This document shows, one piece after another, positions 31,350 to 42,354 of a DNA stretch of 64,000 bases; positions within the stretch are counted from its first letter, which is position 1; every line of letters starts with the position of its first letter. The notes under the pieces are model-generated. The model was not told the DNA's origin, did no database searches, and saw nothing but the letters and a program-made list of their open reading frames with translations. The stretch spans positions 248,001 to 312,000 of the forward strand of contig JASJOG010000066.1 of NCBI GenBank assembly GCA_030142905.1. The letters are read 5' to 3'. The DNA comes from Heliopora coerulea. Lineage: Eukaryota > Cnidaria > Anthozoa > Scleralcyonacea > Helioporidae. The translations under genes were made by a program, and so were the position numbers.

Positions 31350-31933
31350 CCGTAATTATTCGAATAAACGCCTCCCTCGAATAAACGCTGCCCTCGAGTA
31401 AACGCCGCAGGGACAAGCAAAAATATCATTAAACGCCGACCTCAAATAAACGCCGCCCTCGAATAAACGCGCAATCTTTCTCGTCACCGGACTAGCCGTC
31501 CTGAAGTCACAACTGGATATTCTCGACGAGCCAGAAACGAATCCTTTCGACACTGAAGAATACACGTCTTCTGATGTTGAAGAGGCATGCCCGATTATTC
31601 AGCAGTTAGACTCGGACCACGAAGGAGACAGTGACATTGAAATAGACTTAAAGTCTGAAACTTACTAGTCTACCATTATATAAAAGACAGTGGACAGTTC
31701 AATTTTCATATATAATCATATAAATTGAAAAGACATATAACTTTTATTCTTAGTTTTTTGGGGGTTGATTGTATTGGTTAAATTGACGTTTAAATTACAC
31801 AATAAATTCACAGTTGTTGTTACAAGGTTTGCAATAAACGCCGCCGTCGAATAAACGCCGCCTTCGAATAAACGCCGCATCTTAAGTGCCAAAAATTTAA
31901 TAAACGCCGCGGCGTTTATTCGAATAATTACGG
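31350..31933. mobile_element. Nested pogo-like element with iterated ends
   Basis: Perfect 23-base terminal inverted repeats beginning ccgtaattattcgaataaac, with TA on both sides (31348-31349, 31934-31935). Next to each end lie several tandem units of cgaataaacgccgccct. The interior (31491-31667, plus) still reads as GLAVLKSQLDILDEPETNPF, then an acidic stretch DTEEYTSSDVEEA to EIDLKSETY and stop, like a transposase C-terminal tail. It is related to the element at 1492-2158. The 61-kb copy of element X is the empty site. Confidence 0.85.
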
Positions 31934-32181
31934 TACATCATAGCTCACGTGATGTGCGCACTTTTGCGTTAAATCATTTTCGAAATTTAATACCATCATA
32001 CCAGCCAGAGCAGGCAAAGTAGAAATCATTCCTTCCTTTATCGAATTTCAAATTTTTCCTTCTCTCTGTTTGGTTGGCTTTGATTTTTCCTTAGTATCAG
32101 TTCGTAGATTGCTAACATATTGTCAATGCATTTGTTCAAAATTTCCCTCCCCCTACTTTCAAATTACTGGCTATGCGACTG

Positions 32182-33602
32182 CAGCCATGCTCCAAAACTG
32201 TCTGACTGCCCCCTCTTCCCCTTCTCAATGTTGAGTGGTTAGGTAGCGCAAAATTTTTACGTTCTCGCTGAACTGAAACTGATTGATACTTGTTAGCAAA
32301 CAACACTAAAGAGGGGGAAGGGGGAAATATTAGATTTATGACATTTTGGAAAGGGAGTAGTGATTTTGTAAGGTTTTCCACACCAATATTTGCAAAGTAA
32401 TCTTCTTGATACTCTCGTCAAATAGGTTAAATTTGATGTTTCCTTTGAGGGGGGTAAAGAGGGGGTAAATCTATTCGCAAAATAATGACGATGTTCCTAG
32501 TCTGTGTTTTCCGATGTCGACGCCAGCCCTCGTCCATCGAGACTATTTATATCCCGTTGTTCTCTCAACATGGTGACATGCAGCTTTTACTCGGGTGAAC
32601 GTAACAGATGTAAATTCTAGCACGTAGATTGAACAAGCTAACAACCAGTTTAAGGTTAAGCGTACCGTAAGCCGTGTTTTACATGATACTAGCGTTGCCT
32701 CGACGTTTTATGCCCGGACTTATTAAAGTTAGTCAACTAGTGAAGAATTTCCAGCAAAATATAGTGCATTACTGTAGTTTCCAAAGGTAAGAACATAAAA
32801 GCAGTAGGCTAGTGAAATACCTCTCAGGGATCGTGGAAAATAAAAATTTTCTAGGGGAGCATGCCCCAACACCCCCAAGAAGCCTAAATAGATAGCGGCT
32901 TGGCCCTAGAAAAAGTCGGACAAAAGTCAATTTCCAAGGACGCCACTGTACCATCACTTGGCTGCCGGGACAAAAAGGTAAAACTTTTATTGGCGCTTCC
33001 CCCATTTAGAAATACCTGTATCCGCCCCTGCTTTTTTGTCAATATATATGTCATAGCGTTCTAGAGACGTTCAGATATTTGAAACATGCAAATAAGATGT
33101 CTTGTGACGTTTTAAAATACCCACCTTGAATTTTTAGAACAATTTTCCAAAATTTTTTGCTTTCAAGACAAAACCAAACTGCTCCAATTTAGTTCGAAGA
33201 GTAGGGAAAATTTCATTTTGACAGAGCTGAGGATTTTTTATCAAAACCAATATTATGTAAGCATATTGTCTTTGGCTAGACTGCAGTTTAGCGGACCCAC
33301 CTTGTACGCAATATTAGGACTAGAAGAGTTTTATCAGTCGAAGTTTGCTCTAATGGTTGTATTTTTACTATCTATGAATCCAGAACATGGGAAGGTTTTT
33401 TGAACGACGATGTGGATCTCATTTCCAGTCATTTGGTCACATACGGTTATCAGTCTACCAACATTTGAGGATAAAGATCCCTTTGAGTCACCCTTTGGCC
33501 GCACCACTGATCCCACAACTGGCAAGATAATAGTTCAACTTGCTTGATTCACCGAAACTCTTCCACAGTTACGTGTAATAGCATATTCTATAGCGTACAC
33601 TA
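32182..33602. other. Intergenic, fragments of repeats
   Basis: A gggggtgt..cccc-rich area occurs at 32440-32475. The words gtatccgcccctgc at 33016-33029 are the inverted end of the CAGGGGCGGAT family; its other end was not found. No gene recognised. Confidence 0.45.
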
Positions 33603-34511
33603 TCAACATCGGTATATATTTAAGTGCTTTTGTGGCGCAAGCCTTTCGTTTATGTTCCTTGCACTTCGAGCCCGTGAAATTGCCTTTTTTTTAATAAAAA
33701 CAGCAGTCTGACATGCGCCAAAATACCGTGGTGCGTGGAAGAATTCTCGCTCGGGGATGTAATAAATATCCATAAGGTTCGGATGATCTCTCAGACAAAT
33801 TTTGGACCAAAAACATGTGTCCAACACGACGAAACCAATTTTCTCCATATCGGTAAAGCATTTGATACAGCTTGAAGTATTACAGTTTCGCTCCAAGTTA
33901 TGACCAAGGTAAAGGGTGCCCCCCGGCTTTAGTGAACTAAATATTGCTTTCACCTTGGAACACTGTTTATCTGCTCGCATGGTCTGAAGTCCACCAAAAT
34001 TTATTGCGTTGTGGAAGCTAAGATTCTTTGTTTGAGACAACTTTTTCACGAATGAGCCAGGTGTGTCGTTGAAAACCCTTTTGGCGTAATCTATCGCGTC
34101 ATCATCCACATCATAACCTCCGACCTCAAGGTTCGGAAATTCTGAGCGGAAATGTGTTAACCACTCCAAGCAACCTGAGTTAGCGTCGAATAACGATTGG
34201 CCATCTTTGATATCCAGTTGTCGGGACAGTGGTTTGATCCACTGCGAAACGGTCTCGCTGTTGCTTCCATTGTTTCTTCGACAATGAATATTCTCCCACT
34301 TAAGACGAAGTATATTCTTTGACACCCAGTTATTCATGTTCGTACGAAAGCTGCTTGGCAGCTTGTCCAAATTCCTTTGTATAAAGCTCCCTTCAACCAA
34401 ACGGACTTTTGATGCATTTAGCGTGAACTGGCTCAGAAGGAACAGAATGATGAAGAGCAAAAACGTCGACAACAGTAAGAACTTGTTACAGCGAGAACAT
34501 CTCGCAATCAT
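33603..34511 (-). CDS. Single-exon type II membrane protein with methyltransferase-like domain
   Basis: 302 residues in one uninterrupted frame. Residues about 10-30 (KFLLLSTFLLFIILFLLSQF) form a membrane anchor after a short basic N-terminus, so the bulk should be lumenal or extracellular. Sequons lie at Asn32, 81, 149, 163 and 211. The C-terminal two thirds follow the order of a Rossmann-fold SAM methyltransferase: SLFDANSGCLEWL (107-118) at motif I, VGGYDVDDDAIDYAKRVF (130-147) with an acidic residue at the ribose-binding position, and a LKPGGTLYLG block (194-203). The glycines of motif I (normally GxGxG) are mostly missing, so binding is uncertain. Cysteine pairs (67/78, 210/215/218) suggest disulfides. 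The intact ORF amid decayed DNA argues it is real. No specific substrate can be named. Confidence 0.8.
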   Translation of the reverse strand: MIARCSRCNKFLLLSTFLLFIILFLLSQFTLNASKVRLVEGSFIQRNLDKLPSSFRTNMNNWVSKNILRLKWENIHCRRNNGSNSETVSQWIKPLSRQLDIKDGQSLFDANSGCLEWLTHFRSEFPNLEVGGYDVDDDAIDYAKRVFNDTPGSFVKKLSQTKNLSFHNAINFGGLQTMRADKQCSKVKAIFSSLKPGGTLYLGHNLERNCNTSSCIKCFTDMEKIGFVVLDTCFWSKICLRDHPNLMDIYYIPEREFFHAPRYFGACQTAVFIKKKAISRARSARNINERLAPQKHLNIYRC

Positions 34512-35484
34512 GGCACCGCTAATTTATTGTCTTCGAAAGTCGAGTTCACGATGAGTGTTTATGCTATGAGGACAAAAAATTGAAACAAAGTGCACAAGCT
34601 TGTCCTCAACAAAACATAAAAACCAGTAATCTCAATAAACCCAGACCGTGATTTTGGAGTACCCAAATATAGGAAATAATTTGTACTTGAATCGACAGAG
34701 CAATTAGTCCTTCGCAGGCTGTTCGTGTTGACTTAGCGTGACATCTTAATGCAAACTCTTTATTGATTTACATAAACGTTTATTCAATTTGAATTTCAAA
34801 TGATCTTTATTGGTGATTTTTGTGACTTCGTGGCATGATCTTCTGGTGGTACACGAACCTTAACGGAGAAGGTATCAATCAGATATAAAGGAGATCTTTC
34901 CACCGAAAACAACCTGACTTCATTAATTAATCTCAAGATGTCTCCAGCGGCGTTAAAGTGTTTCAATTTTTACTGTGTTCAGTGCTTGAAGTAAACATTT
35001 TTGCAGAATCAATGTCTTTACATTTTAAAGCGCTTCAGGCATGCAATAAAACGTTTCAGAATGATCTTGGCCCTTCACCTTCCAGACAGAAAACGTAAAC
35101 GTAAGATAAAGATAAGAGCACACGACACCAGCTCAAGACTTTTAAATGAAGAATCATGAAAGCCAGATAAGATTGAAATATCATGAAGGATTTCGAAACG
35201 GTTGTAAAACTTTTCATAATTTATTTCAGTCTTGTCTTGCTTTCATGACTCTTTGTTTAAAAGTTTTAAGCTGGGCTGTTATCTTAATCTTATTCAGAAT
35301 GAGTTTAATGACATGTAAAATAAACGAATTCCAAGGAAATGCATACTTTTTGACAGATAAACTTTACAGATATGGGAGCTTGGCGATGACAGATTTCCTG
35401 GTATGAAATAGGCCCCGAAAAACGTTCTTCGGCCATATGAAAACTGATAGAGCCTCAAACATGTTCGGGGACTTTCTCCGAATA
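34512..35484. other. Upstream of the methyltransferase-like gene
   Basis: No gene or clear repeat. The segment probably includes the promoter of the minus-strand gene at 33603-34511, but no motif can be assigned. Positions 35100-35290 are unremarkable. Confidence 0.45.
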
Positions 35485-35489
35485 TGTTT

Positions 35490-35982
35490 CAGGGGCGGAT
35501 CTAGGATTTTGGAAGGGAGGGTGTCCAGGCAATTCGTGAGGGCACAATAACGTGGGCAGACTATGTAAGGACGTATTTTCAGTAAATTACAAAAATGTTG
35601 ATAAGTAGCAATATATCAGGTTAATCCTAATGACAAGAAGCCATTGGACTTGTTAAAGTTTATGAACGATGCTGTCGTACTAACGACCGGCGCCATCTTT
35701 TGCTGATTGCTGTACGATAAGGGAATACCTGGAGCGCAGCGTCAGCGGGCAAAAATATTCGGGGTTAGAATTACATGCGATTTTTTGTTTTCTAGAACTG
35801 CTGGCTCCACATTTTGTCACTTTTTTGTTAGGAATTCAGCTTCACAACATCAAATCTACATACAGGCACTATTTTCGCAACAGAAAATGTGGTCTAAAAA
35901 TTTTGGGATGATTTTTTAGAGGGGCACTTTGAAAATGAAGGGGGGTCCGGACCCCCTGGACACCCCTCTGGATCCGCCACTG
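35490..35982. mobile_element. CAGGGGCGGATC-family MITE, copy 1
   Basis: Ends caggggcggatctaggattt and, inverted, cagtggcggatccagag. A 5-base duplication tgttt lies at 35485-35489 and 35983-35987. Inner flanks gggagggtgtccagg and cctggacacccctc also pair. No ORF of interest. The copy at 40980-41253 shares termini and a 5-base duplication. Confidence 0.75.
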
Positions 35983-36907
35983 TGTTTGAGGTAAAAGTCA
36001 GAGCAACTTTCAATATCCTATTATCTCTATCGTTACCATGGTATTGCGTGCCGACTACGTTTAGCGATCACACTCTTGCCACCAGGTCGAAATCTGTCTT
36101 TATTTTCCTCAAGCTCTTCTTTTTATACTATTTTACAACGTTCATCTTACCTTTTTTCATTTCCTACACACTGAAATGATGAAGTACTTAACGTTATTTT
36201 GACAACTGAATTATAATCTACTGTCTGCCAAGGAGGGAACTGAGGATAATAATCTAAATAAGTTCTATAATGAAGTTATAATACCTTACACTCAATAATT
36301 AAAACATTAAGTCCCAAGTCAAGAAATTATTGACACGAAACTAATGACCTGTGTAGGTCACGAAACTATTAACATGCGATATACCTGTTATAGTTGTTAC
36401 AATGGCAACCGTTTTTAAAGAAGTGCTTTTAACAAGTTATCAAGACCAGGGAGACTATAACACTGCTTGTTTTTATTTGAACAAGTTCTACTGGTAATCA
36501 TTAATGATTTGAGATAATTGATTAGTATCATGCAACAACATTTGATGACGTCGTTCTAGCTTTATTTTTTTGTCGAAATGTCAGACTTAACCAAAGTCCT
36601 TATTGCAACTACTGATTTGTGATATATGACTTCAATTCGTATGCCCAAAAGTCTTCTGTTTTTGTTGGTTTATTCACATTGGTATTATCAACAATTTTTA
36701 CTATCAAATATTGTGATGAATACCAAGATGACTTTGTTCATAAAAATTCTCCAACAAATGCTCACTCAGTATCTCTCTCGGCTCTTTTCCATATCTAATG
36801 ATGTGACTGTTATGGTTGTTAAACCTCAGTCTAAAAGATATAATGGTATTTTTTGCACGCACAAAAGTGAAACATCCCTTCTGAATCGCAATTAAAAGTG
36901 CAGTAAG

Positions 36908-37144
36908 TTAAAAAACTTCGACCATCCCTTCAACTTCACTACTCTCTTCCACATGATCGGAAATCTTAAATTGTGACTTACAACACTTCTCTATTCCTTT
37001 ATTTACAACCTCATCTTTAAAGACGAAGGACTTCGAAAGATCTTCCAAACTTCCCTTAGTGCCTGGTTGATTTTCTTCCAGCATTGTCTGGATAGATAAA
37101 CCAATTAATTTGCTTTGACCGATTTTGAAAGCATCGGACGACAT
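36908..37144 (-). CDS. Small unrecognised ORF, 78 aa
   Basis: The frame begins MSSDAFKIGQSKLIGLSIQT and ends with an acidic stretch EESSEVEGMVEVF. Composition is protein-like (charged, few hydrophobic runs, no low complexity), unlike most random frames here. I recognise no family, and no splice-linked partner was found on either side. It may be an isolated exon, a young gene or chance. Confidence 0.25.
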   Translation of the reverse strand: MSSDAFKIGQSKLIGLSIQTMLEENQPGTKGSLEDLSKSFVFKDEVVNKGIEKCCKSQFKISDHVEESSEVEGMVEVF

Positions 37145-37368
37145 GAAAAGTCAATTTGAAGATAAGCGAATTGTAGCGTTTGGAAGACCAAGGAATCTTT
37201 GGAATGAAATTATTTGTTTGAAACTTAAACATGAGTTTGTAAATAAGGAGATAAAGAAATTTGATAATGAAATAAATCTGCGAATATCTAGAGAAGAGTT
37301 GTGAATTTGAAGGGGGTGGTCGAAGGTTTTTTTATCTACAGGATAAGAGCAAATATATTAACCTTTTC

Positions 37369-37460
37369 CAGCCCAAGAAGTCTTGGCGACGAGTAAGATC
37401 GTCCTGCGTTAGTTAGAGTAAAATATCAAAGTCGGCTATAGACCCGAAAAAGTTAAACAG
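37369..37460 (-). repeat. Dispersed repeat R1, inverted copy
   Basis: R1 on the minus strand: ttactctaactaacgcagga, cgatcttactcg and aaaaggttaa. It faces the plus-strand copy at 37617, so the two could form a loose hairpin about 340 bases across. Confidence 0.7.
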
Positions 37461-37616
37461 ACAGTTTCCCAAGTAAGTAAATTCTGAGTCAAATGAAAAC
37501 TCAAAGCTTGGACTTAAAAACTTAAAAACTGATTGATTTAAAAAAGAGCGATGACAATAATGTGCTTAACTTCAAAGTGCAGGCCAGAGTGTGCCAAATA
37601 CAAACAGTTCTATTTA

Positions 37617-37712
37617 ATTCTTTCCGGTCCATAGCCGACATTTTTAATTTTACTCTAGCTAACACCAGACAATTTTACTCGTCAAGGCGAGACATCTTGG
37701 ACAGGAAAGTGC
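37617..37712 (+). repeat. Dispersed repeat R1, copy
   Basis: One of the better copies: actctagctaacaccagaca, attttactcgtcaagg, gagacatcttggacaggaaa. The preceding ttccggtccatagccgac is shared, inverted, with the copy at 37369. Confidence 0.75.
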
Positions 37713-37851
37713 CCAATACAATTCTTGAAAACAGCTTGTTTTACTTTGTCGAAATTCATGAAATTTCTGGGTATTCTAGTCAGTAGAAGATCCTGACGGC
37801 ACGAGGTTGATATCGGCGGGACAGCTTTGTGGAATCTATAGACATAATGTA

Positions 37852-38212
37852 CGGGGTGTCCCCAAAACAACGAAAACTATTGAAATCGCCAATAACAATT
37901 TAATTGTTAGAATTTGAATGCCTTAGCACTCTGTTGGTCCCCACGAATGCATAAATGATTGATATAAGTAATTTTATACATAATTTTAATTTTATCATTT
38001 TCACAAAGTTTTTCTCTGTTAGAATTTTATAATTTGCTTTAAATTCCCACGGGCAAAAAATCGCACACTTTACAAGGCGATTTTCTTACCTAAATTTTAA
38101 TACATGCACCTTGTCAATATTTTACGCATCATTACGTTCAGCTTTTTCGTAGGGCATTCAAATTTTAACAATAAGTGATTTCAATAGTTTTCGGGTTTTT
38201 TGGGACACCCTG
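37852..38212. mobile_element. Mariner-like MITE, 361 bp
   Basis: TA flanks both ends (37850-37851 and 38213-38214). The inverted ends cggggtgtccccaaaacaac and cagggtgtcccaaaaaaccc continue into a shared gaaaactattgaaat. CAGGGTGTCCCAAAA-type ends beside TA are typical of mariner-type elements. There is no transposase inside; the interior is AT-rich. Confidence 0.82.
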
Positions 38213-39841
38213 TAGAGTGCTACTCTGGTAGAGATAAAGGACTCCAATTCCCTAAACAACACAAGGCTACGAGTATGGGGGTGGGGTTGCAGCGACACCC
38301 CTCTGATTTGGGCATCATCAATTTTTTCCGGGCAATATTTTCATTTTTAGTGCAGAGGCCATATTTCAGGAAAAAATTGATTAGACTTTTTTCTTGACAA
38401 AAAAAAATTATTATTGGTCGGTCCTGAGCGTGAAAATAAAATGACGGACAGAGATGACCGCAAAGATTTATAAGGGTATGGCAGTTGCATCATAAATCTT
38501 CATCTTCTTATAATCTGAGATTTGAGAGCAAAACCTCAGCACTTTTAGACTTAACGTATTGTCAATTGATATCGTTTTGTTTGTACCCATATCGATGTAT
38601 CTTAGCATTGGGTAGAATAATTAGTCCAGATTTGTTGAAGGCATGGTTTAGTAGTTGGTCCATTTTAAAAATTTGAGCGACGTAGAAAATTTTCGGGCAA
38701 CAGACATCACCCCCTAGTTGAAATCGGTCCCGTACGCTTATGCTCAACAAGTTATCGATTTTATATATGTCACCTATTTTATGTATGGCGTCACCAGGTT
38801 CAGTGGATTCTTGCCAAAAATATTACAGTATAGAATGAAATGGGGTTACCACATAAAGTGGGCATCTCCCCGAAACTAGGATAGTACAAAAGTATGTGGT
38901 GACCCTTCTTAATATAGATAACTTGTTTGGAATCCTATATCTCTAACCAGAGTAGCACTATACGTTATGTCTAATTCTTCACCTACTTGCAAACTTAAAC
39001 TGTTTACTGTTGTGGGATCTTTTGCCCTGCTTGATGAGGTGAAGAGAAATTTTTTCATGATAAAAATTTCTTTTTATGTATCTCTGAGGATGATTCTGAA
39101 ATTGGTGAGGTGATCTTGGAACTCTGAGTAATATTCTTTAGCCATCAAACATGCATGATCAAACCATTAACTGCCTAGTTTCATCTTGCTTGGCGAGATG
39201 GTCTTAAAATTTTGATTAGCCGTTTTTATTTTATTTACGATCATCTGTTGGCTGCTTTCACCCAAAAAAAGGCAGAGCGTCTTATACAGGCGCCAATCAC
39301 GCATACTTGATTTTCGCGACAAAGGCGTCTGGCTATCAAGGTGTTTTATCCACTAGTTTTAAAATGAAGACTAAGAGAACGACCGATAGATGATATCCCA
39401 ATGACGTGTTTTCTTCAATCCTAACATTTTTTGGTAGATTTAAGACACTGACTCGGTTCAGCATTGCTTAATTTGCTTGTAATATTCAACGAAATGCTGA
39501 GTTGTACAAGAGGAGAACATTTCAAGATGCAATCTTGAAATTTGAGAAAAATGAAACCGTAAAGCTATACGTCAATGAAGGCCCATATATATTTTTTTAT
39601 AGTATTTAAACAGTTTTCGTATTAGTTCCAGTCAAGAGTCCATGAGAGAAAAGGAAAGCCCACTTGGGGCGCAAAATTAATTGATTAGTGGAACCCAGCT
39701 TTAATTCTAACGTAGCCCACTGCCTCAACGTCCATTCTTGTCTGGCGTCTTTAGCAACTGGCGTAGGTAACATGGTATGCAATATTTCACTGTCTGTCCG
39801 CTCTTAACCAACACTATATAAAATATTTGATGTAACATTAT
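38213..39841. other. Intergenic, downstream of the pentraxin gene
   Basis: No gene recognised. The phrase tatctctgaggatgattctg at 39079 also occurs at 15775 and, inverted, near 43740. Position 38400 has a short A-run. Nothing further. Confidence 0.45.
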
Positions 39842-40271
39842 TTATCCTACTAAATCGCTCCAACATGACGGTTTTTCCAGAACTTTTACATCTCCTTTCA
39901 CTCCAGATATGAAATCACGCCAAGATTTCACACTTCCTTGCATGTTTTTAGACTGGCAACGTGTTGAAAATTCCAAAGTTTCTTCTTCTGGGAGGACTTT
40001 ATCCCAGATGTTAACTCCGGTAATTTCTCCTTGCATCATATGAGTGACGTTGAACCCTCCTCCCTCTACACCTTGATCTTGTCCCAGGACCCATGTTCCT
40101 CCACCTGTGATTGACTTACCACTGCTTAAACCAACTCCCTGAGCTACTGTCTTTCCATCTTTGTAGATTTTGTATCGACCGTTTGGGCTCGACCACGTAA
40201 AACAAATCGGGTGCCATACTCCATCATTCACCTTAATGTCTGTCGAACTAGTTTCAGTTGTATTGCGATTT
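39842..40271 (-). CDS. Membrane pentraxin, last exon
   Basis: After a ccttttag acceptor, one base completes an Arg codon and 142 codons follow before TAG at 39844-39842. Key pieces are VNDGVWHPICFTWSSPNGRY, which is the pentraxin signature region (usual HxCxxW; here HPIC), YKDGKTVAQGVGL, and WVLGQDQGVEGGGF, the calcium-binding QDQ segment. GEITGVNIWDKVL follows. Two cysteines (in WHPIC and TRCQSK) plus one near the stop are present. Pentraxin domains bind ligands in a calcium-dependent way and usually oligomerise. It joins the exon at 43887 in phase. Confidence 0.95.
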
Positions 40272-40979
40272 CTAAAAGGAAAAAAGTACATAATCTTTAA
40301 TTACAATGATTGTGAAATTGAATCTATAAGTTCCGAAAGGCTGTGTGCACGTGCGATTTTGGTGCCTTGCGATTGACATCTTGCAGCATGTGTCTAGCTG
40401 ACGAAAGCGTTGAGGACAAACTACAGGGAATCTAAGCAAATATCTTTCTGCGTAGACCGTCATAAGTTTGTTACATACATCAGGATGACAATCGCATTTA
40501 CACGATACGACTGTCGTATACGATTGTTCATTTTGATGTATACGATTCAGTCATAAGAGTCTTCAGGACCAATTGCAACATTCGCGAGCGAATAGCAAGC
40601 AGGGATGCTACTTTTATGACATAATCGCATACGCCAAAGTGACGAATCGTACTCGACAATCGTATTGTGTGGATAGGCCTTACACGGCCCTTGAATCAGT
40701 AAAGTATGTCACGAAACCTACCACAGGTTACAGATTCTTTTCTTTATGGAATTATTGAAAAGCTGCTGTACAAATATTGCTTTTGCTATACGGACACTTT
40801 TTTTCTGTTATGCTTCAAATTGTCCTGGTAATATGCAACTTCAAATTCATAAAATGACAAAAGCTTAATGTTGTGCCATTAGCTTTAAGAAACTTAAGTA
40901 TGCATTGTAAGGTTTCGTAGCACAAAGTTTAAAAAGGACATCAAAGATGGGATATAACTCACTTTGCCATTATAGTTAT

Positions 40980-41253
40980 CAGGGACGGATCTAGGATTTT
41001 TCGGAATGGAGGTATGACAGGCAGGGTGTGGTTCCAGGTTTTTGACAAGTGGGTGGTACCAGTCCATTGGTTATTCTAGATATTAAAGGAGTGTGATGGT
41101 TCGTTTATCACTTAAATGGGGTGTAAAGTGAAACAAAAAGATGCAAATATAGCTCATTATGTTTGCATCGAAACTTTGGAAAGGAGTCTTTACATTGTTT
41201 GGCAGCTCAAAGGGGGTTAAACCCTCGGAACCCTCTCCTTGGATCCGCTACTG
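40980..41253. mobile_element. CAGGGGCGGATC-family MITE, copy 2
   Basis: Ends cagggacggatctaggattt and, inverted, cagtagcggatccaagg. The 5-base duplication gttat lies at 40975-40979 and 41254-41258. Same termini and duplication length as 35490-35982. Confidence 0.78.
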
Positions 41254-41336
41254 GTTATCGAGTGTGATTGATAACTTGACAACTGCACGCTGACAAGATT
41301 CCTTGTCTTGCTCCACATTTGAATTGTTCGGTACTA

Positions 41337-41697
41337 GAATGGAGCCATTGAGACTAGGTGACCGTGTGGAGACTGGGACTGGAAAAGTAAGTATTTTATT
41401 TACTTGATAACACTTTGGAAAAAATTGTTGGGATTTAGGTTAAAATGTCAGCAAGGGTAACACGTCAACGGTTAGGGTTAGGGTTACGATTATGACCCTA
41501 ACTCTAAAACTAACCCTAACCCTAATCGTAATTCTAATCTTAATCCTAACCATTATATGCAGGATAATTCTGAATCTTAGGACCATTGAGATTTCAGGAT
41601 TATCCTGAATCTTAGGTGAGAGGATATCAGGTAAATAAAATACCTAATTTTTCAGTCCCAGTCTCCACACGGTTACCTGATCTCAGTGGTTCCGTTC
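41337..41697. mobile_element. Foldback with internal telomere-like palindrome
   Basis: Inverted arms of about 65 bases (gaatggagccattgagacta on the left, gaacggaaccactgagatca inverted on the right) continue through ccgtgtggagactgggactg and taagtattttatttac. The centre holds ggttagggttagggttacga followed by its complement accctaaccctaatcg. Target duplication not clear. Confidence 0.75.
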
Positions 41698-41861
41698 TTG
41701 AGTTATCCAAAGTTTTTGTTTCCATGAAAATTCTGTTGAGAGAATACACAACCAAAAATTCAAAAACACCTGTTCGCCAAATCTTCCTGTTGACGTCCGT
41801 GGTTCAAGAACGTCGATTGCTAAAGTTTGCTAATAACGCGGCAGAGACAGAGGTGTTAGGA

Positions 41862-42085
41862 TGCCAATGATGGGCGTTCATCAGTCATTAACCACCACAA
41901 CATTTTTAAGTTTCTGCTAGTCATTTAGTGTCAAAGTCTAACACTGACTGACCAACTCGGCAATACCAAACAGAATAACTACATATTACAGTTATTGAGT
42001 TCGGTATTGATCTGGGGTTGGGTGCTGGCGAGGCCACAGAACCCAGGACTGAGGTTTACAGTAGGGGGTGGTAAGAAGTTTCATT
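41862..42085 (-). repeat. Dispersed repeat R2, uninterrupted copy
   Basis: Inverted relative to 2512-3062 and continuous across the place where that copy carries a foldback: caataactgtaatatgtagt on the minus strand. Confidence 0.65.
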
Positions 42086-42184
42086 ATGAGGCAGGTGCGT
42101 GTTTATCCAAAAAATGCTGAGAGACAATGCTTTAAGCACTTTACGCACGAGAAAATACGCCTGTATTGTAGATATTCTCTTTTT

Positions 42185-42305
42185 TAAGGGAAAAATTTTT
42201 AAACAAAGGAATTTCCATGTATTATATGATGTATTGAATGTCGGGACTTTGAAATTGTTCTCCAGATGGATCGTTTCGACTTCGCATGCAAAAGTGCTAT
42301 ATAAG
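42185..42305 (+). repeat. Dispersed repeat R3, copy 2
   Basis: Matches 8536-8665: aaggaatttccatgtattat, gatgtattgaatgtcggg, actttgaaattgttctccag. Confidence 0.65.
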
Positions 42306-42354
42306 TAATGAAACTTGCGCCAGGTTGCCAGAGAGAAGAGAACGAGGAGTAAAA

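Larger units (their letters stand above)
30816..32181 (+). mobile_element. hAT-like element X with two nested insertions
   Basis: Ends caatagcgtagccag and, inverted, cagtcgcatagccag. The flanking octamers caaccatc and cagccatg agree at six of eight positions, weak support for a hAT-type duplication. After removing the two nested elements (30844-31047, 31350-31933) and their duplications, about 570 bases remain. These match, inverted, the uninterrupted 587-base copy at 60911-61497 over most of its length. No coding potential, so non-autonomous. Confidence 0.75.
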
